Shown piece after piece: positions 5,719 through 7,598 of a stretch of DNA of 7,598 nt (position 1 is its first letter; every line of letters starts with the position of its first letter). The notes under the pieces were generated by a model that was not told the DNA's origin, made no database searches, and was given only the letters and a program-made list of their open reading frames with translations. Source of the DNA: Betaproteobacteria bacterium (GTDB lineage: Bacteria > Pseudomonadota > Gammaproteobacteria > Burkholderiales > SG8-39); the NCBI GenBank assembly GCA_019245555.1, contig JAFARH010000425.1, positions 1 through 7,598 of the forward strand, read 5' to 3'. A program made the position numbers and the translations under genes.

Positions 5719-7598
5719 TTCGGTAGTTGCGTGATCTGCGCTTCCGCCTTGTTCTCCATCATGTCCACGACGCGGCAATCGGCGCACATCTGGAGGCGCC
5801 GGGTGCCACCGGCGAACATCGAATGGCCGCCGAGCTTGCCGAGCATGTTCTCGACCATTTGCCGCGTGCCGAACGGCTTGCCACAACGTACGCAATTGAA
5901 CGGATCGGCTTCGTTCAGCACTACTGGTTCTTTCGCCCGGGGTCCGATCGTCAGCCGCGGCACGAGCGTGATCGCGTTCTCAGGGCACGTGCTCGCGCAG
6001 AGGCCGCACTGCACGCAATTTCGCTCTATGAAACGCAGTTGAGGCGTCTCTGGCGAATCGAGCAACGCTGCTTCGGGACACGCGCCGATGCAGGCCTTGC
6101 ACAGAGTGCACGTGCTCTTGTTGACCGTGAGGGCGCCGAACGGCGCGCCTATGGCGAGCGGTATTTCCTGTTTCGGGATCGGCGCGTTCGCTGCCAGGTG
6201 ATCGATGGTGAAATCGAGAGTCGTGCGCTTCTCGGGAGAGAGGTTGAATGTCGCCGGCTTGTCCACCGTGGATGCGGGTGCCAGCGATTTCAACCCTTGC
6301 AAATCGCGGATGACACCTACGTGTGCGCCCTTGTAGCCGAGCGCAGTCAGGATCGTCTGCGCATAGCCGAGCTGCTGCTCGAGCGCCGCGACGTAGCCAT
6401 CCGCCACCTTTTCCGTCACGAGTACCAGCACCTGGCTCGCCCCATATGCAATGGCGCCCAGCACGAGGTCCATCCCAACGGAGGCGACGTGGAAACATTC
6501 GAATGGAATCACGCGCGGAGGCAGTCCTGCGCGGCGCCCATTCGCCAGCACCGCTTTGCGCCCCTCTTCGGCGTCGTGAAAGACGATGCAGGCATCCTTG
6601 CCGCCGGCGTCGCGATAGGTGCTGAGCAGCGTCTTTAGCCGCTTGCCGAGATCCGCCACTGACGGATAGACGTAAATCATGGCGCCGGACGGACAAACCG
6701 TCGCACAGCCACCACAACCGGCACAGAGGTGCGCCTCGACCTTCACATGGTCGCCGTCAGGCCGGATCGCGCCGCTCGAGCAGACATCGATGCATTGGTT
6801 GCAGCCCGTTTTCGCCGAGCGGCTATGCGCACAGATCTTCTCGCGATAGCGGAAAAAGCGCGGCTTTTCGAAGTCGCCGACCAGCTGAGTCAACTGCTGA
6901 GCGGCCAGCGCCTGTTCCAGCGGATCGGCGCCCGGCGCGAGATAGCCCTGCGGCAACTGGTGCACACGAAGGATTGGTTCGCGCGAAAGATCGAGTACGA
7001 GGTCGAACTTCTCTTGCCGCATCGCATCCGAGCGCGAAAAGTCGATCGCGCCGATGCTGCCACAGGCAGTCACGCACTTGCGATGCGCCTTGCACTTGTC
7101 CAGGTCGACTTGGTAGTCGTAGCCGATTGCGTTCTCCGGGCAGGCTCGCACGCAGGCGTTGCAGCGCGTGCAGAGCTCGAGATCGATCGGGTTCTCCTGC
7201 TTCCATTCGACTTCGAACGCGCCGAGCCAGCCCTGGAGCTTCGCCACGCGCCCGGACCACACTGGGTATTTGCGCTCGAGTGGCAGCTCGCCGCCTTTGC
7301 CGGTGATGAGCACGCTGACCGCCAGTTGCGGCGCCAGCCGCTCCGCCCAGTCGAGCGCGGCTTCGGCCGGCCCGATGATCAATAGCTCGCCCGCCGATGT
7401 GTACTCCACTGCCGGTACCGGCTCGGGATCGGGCAGCGTCGCCATGGCGAGGAGCGCGGCAATCCTTGGCATTGCCTCCGCACCCTTCGCGCCCCACCCG
7501 CCCTGCTCGCGCAGATTGACGAACCTGATCTGCGCCTTTGTTTCGGCTTGCTCCGCGAGCTCGCCGAAGAGCGCCGCCTCCTGCGTGCAGCCAACGAT
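5715..7598 (-). CDS. Multi-cluster Fe-S protein of the formate dehydrogenase operon (5' end cut by window edge)
   Basis: At least 627 residues, with no signal peptide or clear membrane helix in the visible part, so probably cytoplasmic. The frame is open from 7598; the Met at 7472 is internal, because the 42 codons before it read as ordinary protein (beginning IVGCTQE). Counting Ile1 at 7598, the Fe-S motifs are C143/146/149/153P; C169-H172-C175-C179; C256-x9-C266/269/273; C292/295/298/302P; C497/500/503/507P; and C528/531/534/538P. Residues about 337-434 form a non-cluster domain that resembles the MvhD-like hydrogenase Fe-S subunit fold (weak call). The C-terminus has two CxxC pairs (569/572 and 605/608), a zinc-ribbon pattern. 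It overlaps the chaperone start by ATGA. Proteins of this layout sit beside formate dehydrogenase genes in Betaproteobacteria but I know of no proven role; electron delivery for maturation, or electron take-up from the complex, are guesses. Confidence 0.93.
   Translation of the reverse strand: MVGCTQEAALFGELAEQAETKAQIRFVNLREQGGWGAKGAEAMPRIAALLAMATLPDPEPVPAVEYTSAGELLIIGPAEAALDWAERLAPQLAVSVLITGKGGELPLERKYPVWSGRVAKLQGWLGAFEVEWKQENPIDLELCTRCNACVRACPENAIGYDYQVDLDKCKAHRKCVTACGSIGAIDFSRSDAMRQEKFDLVLDLSREPILRVHQLPQGYLAPGADPLEQALAAQQLTQLVGDFEKPRFFRYREKICAHSRSAKTGCNQCIDVCSSGAIRPDGDHVKVEAHLCAGCGGCATVCPSGAMIYVYPSVADLGKRLKTLLSTYRDAGGKDACIVFHDAEEGRKAVLANGRRAGLPPRVIPFECFHVASVGMDLVLGAIAYGASQVLVLVTEKVADGYVAALEQQLGYAQTILTALGYKGAHVGVIRDLQGLKSLAPASTVDKPATFNLSPEKRTTLDFTIDHLAANAPIPKQEIPLAIGAPFGALTVNKSTCTLCKACIGACPEAALLDSPETPQLRFIERNCVQCGLCASTCPENAITLVPRLTIGPRAKEPVVLNEADPFNCVRCGKPFGTRQMVENMLGKLGGHSMFAGGTRRLQMCADCRVVDMMENKAEAQITQLPK

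Noticed and set aside
5719..5895. Upstream extension of the chaperone frame to an ATG at 5895
   Set aside because: The extra 59 residues are Arg/His-rich and lie entirely over the Fe-S protein's zinc-ribbon coding sequence. The ATGA overlap at 5718 marks a standard start.
5727..7385. Long plus-strand open frames (5727-6638 and 6729-7385) antisense to the Fe-S protein
   Set aside because: Low-complexity Arg/Ala/Leu-rich translations opposite a gene with intact, motif-bearing protein. They are composition shadows.
1..7598. Insertion sequences, CRISPR arrays, tRNA or rRNA genes
   Set aside because: Nothing in the window resembles them. The sequence is almost fully covered by one colinear operon.

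Overview
The window is one uninterrupted gene cluster for a periplasm-facing, membrane-bound respiratory formate dehydrogenase. All seven genes lie on the minus strand, so transcription runs from right (7598) to left (1). GC content is high, there are no long gaps, and the protein sequences look like those of Betaproteobacteria (Burkholderiales or Rhodocyclales type). That taxonomic call rests on overall resemblance, not on a search. Both end genes are cut by the window edges, so the promoter and terminator are not visible.

Layout in transcription order: (1) 5715-7598, a large soluble polyferredoxin-like protein whose 5' end lies beyond the right edge. It has six cysteine-rich Fe-S motifs, a central domain that may be related to MvhD, and a C-terminal CxxC...CxxC zinc-ribbon-like module. 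(2) 5143-5718, a TorD/DmsD-family chaperone that overlaps gene 1 by ATGA. (3) 4876-5079, a 67-residue twin-arginine protein of the 'formate dehydrogenase region TAT target' type. (4) 1888-4866, the catalytic molybdenum or tungsten bis-MGD alpha subunit with a Tat signal and a cysteine (not selenocysteine) metal ligand. (5) 1222-1866, the four-cluster [4Fe-4S] beta subunit. (6) 983-1225, an 80-residue predicted lipoprotein, ATGA-coupled to the beta gene. (7) 1-965, the cytochrome b gamma subunit, with its C-terminus beyond the left edge.

How they work together: alpha oxidises formate in the periplasm, beta wires electrons through four [4Fe-4S] clusters, and gamma (two b hemes) passes them to quinone. 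The TorD-family protein probably guards the alpha Tat signal and apoprotein during cofactor loading. The polyferredoxin, the small Tat protein and the lipoprotein are the poorly understood parts. They are placed so tightly within the operon that roles in maturation, electron supply or membrane attachment are likely, but none can be assigned from sequence alone. Tight spacing, stop/start overlaps and a ribosome-binding site built on a stop codon indicate one polycistronic mRNA with translational coupling.

I see no mobile elements, RNA genes, CRISPR arrays or strong repeats. No gene-free stretch exceeds about 65 bases.
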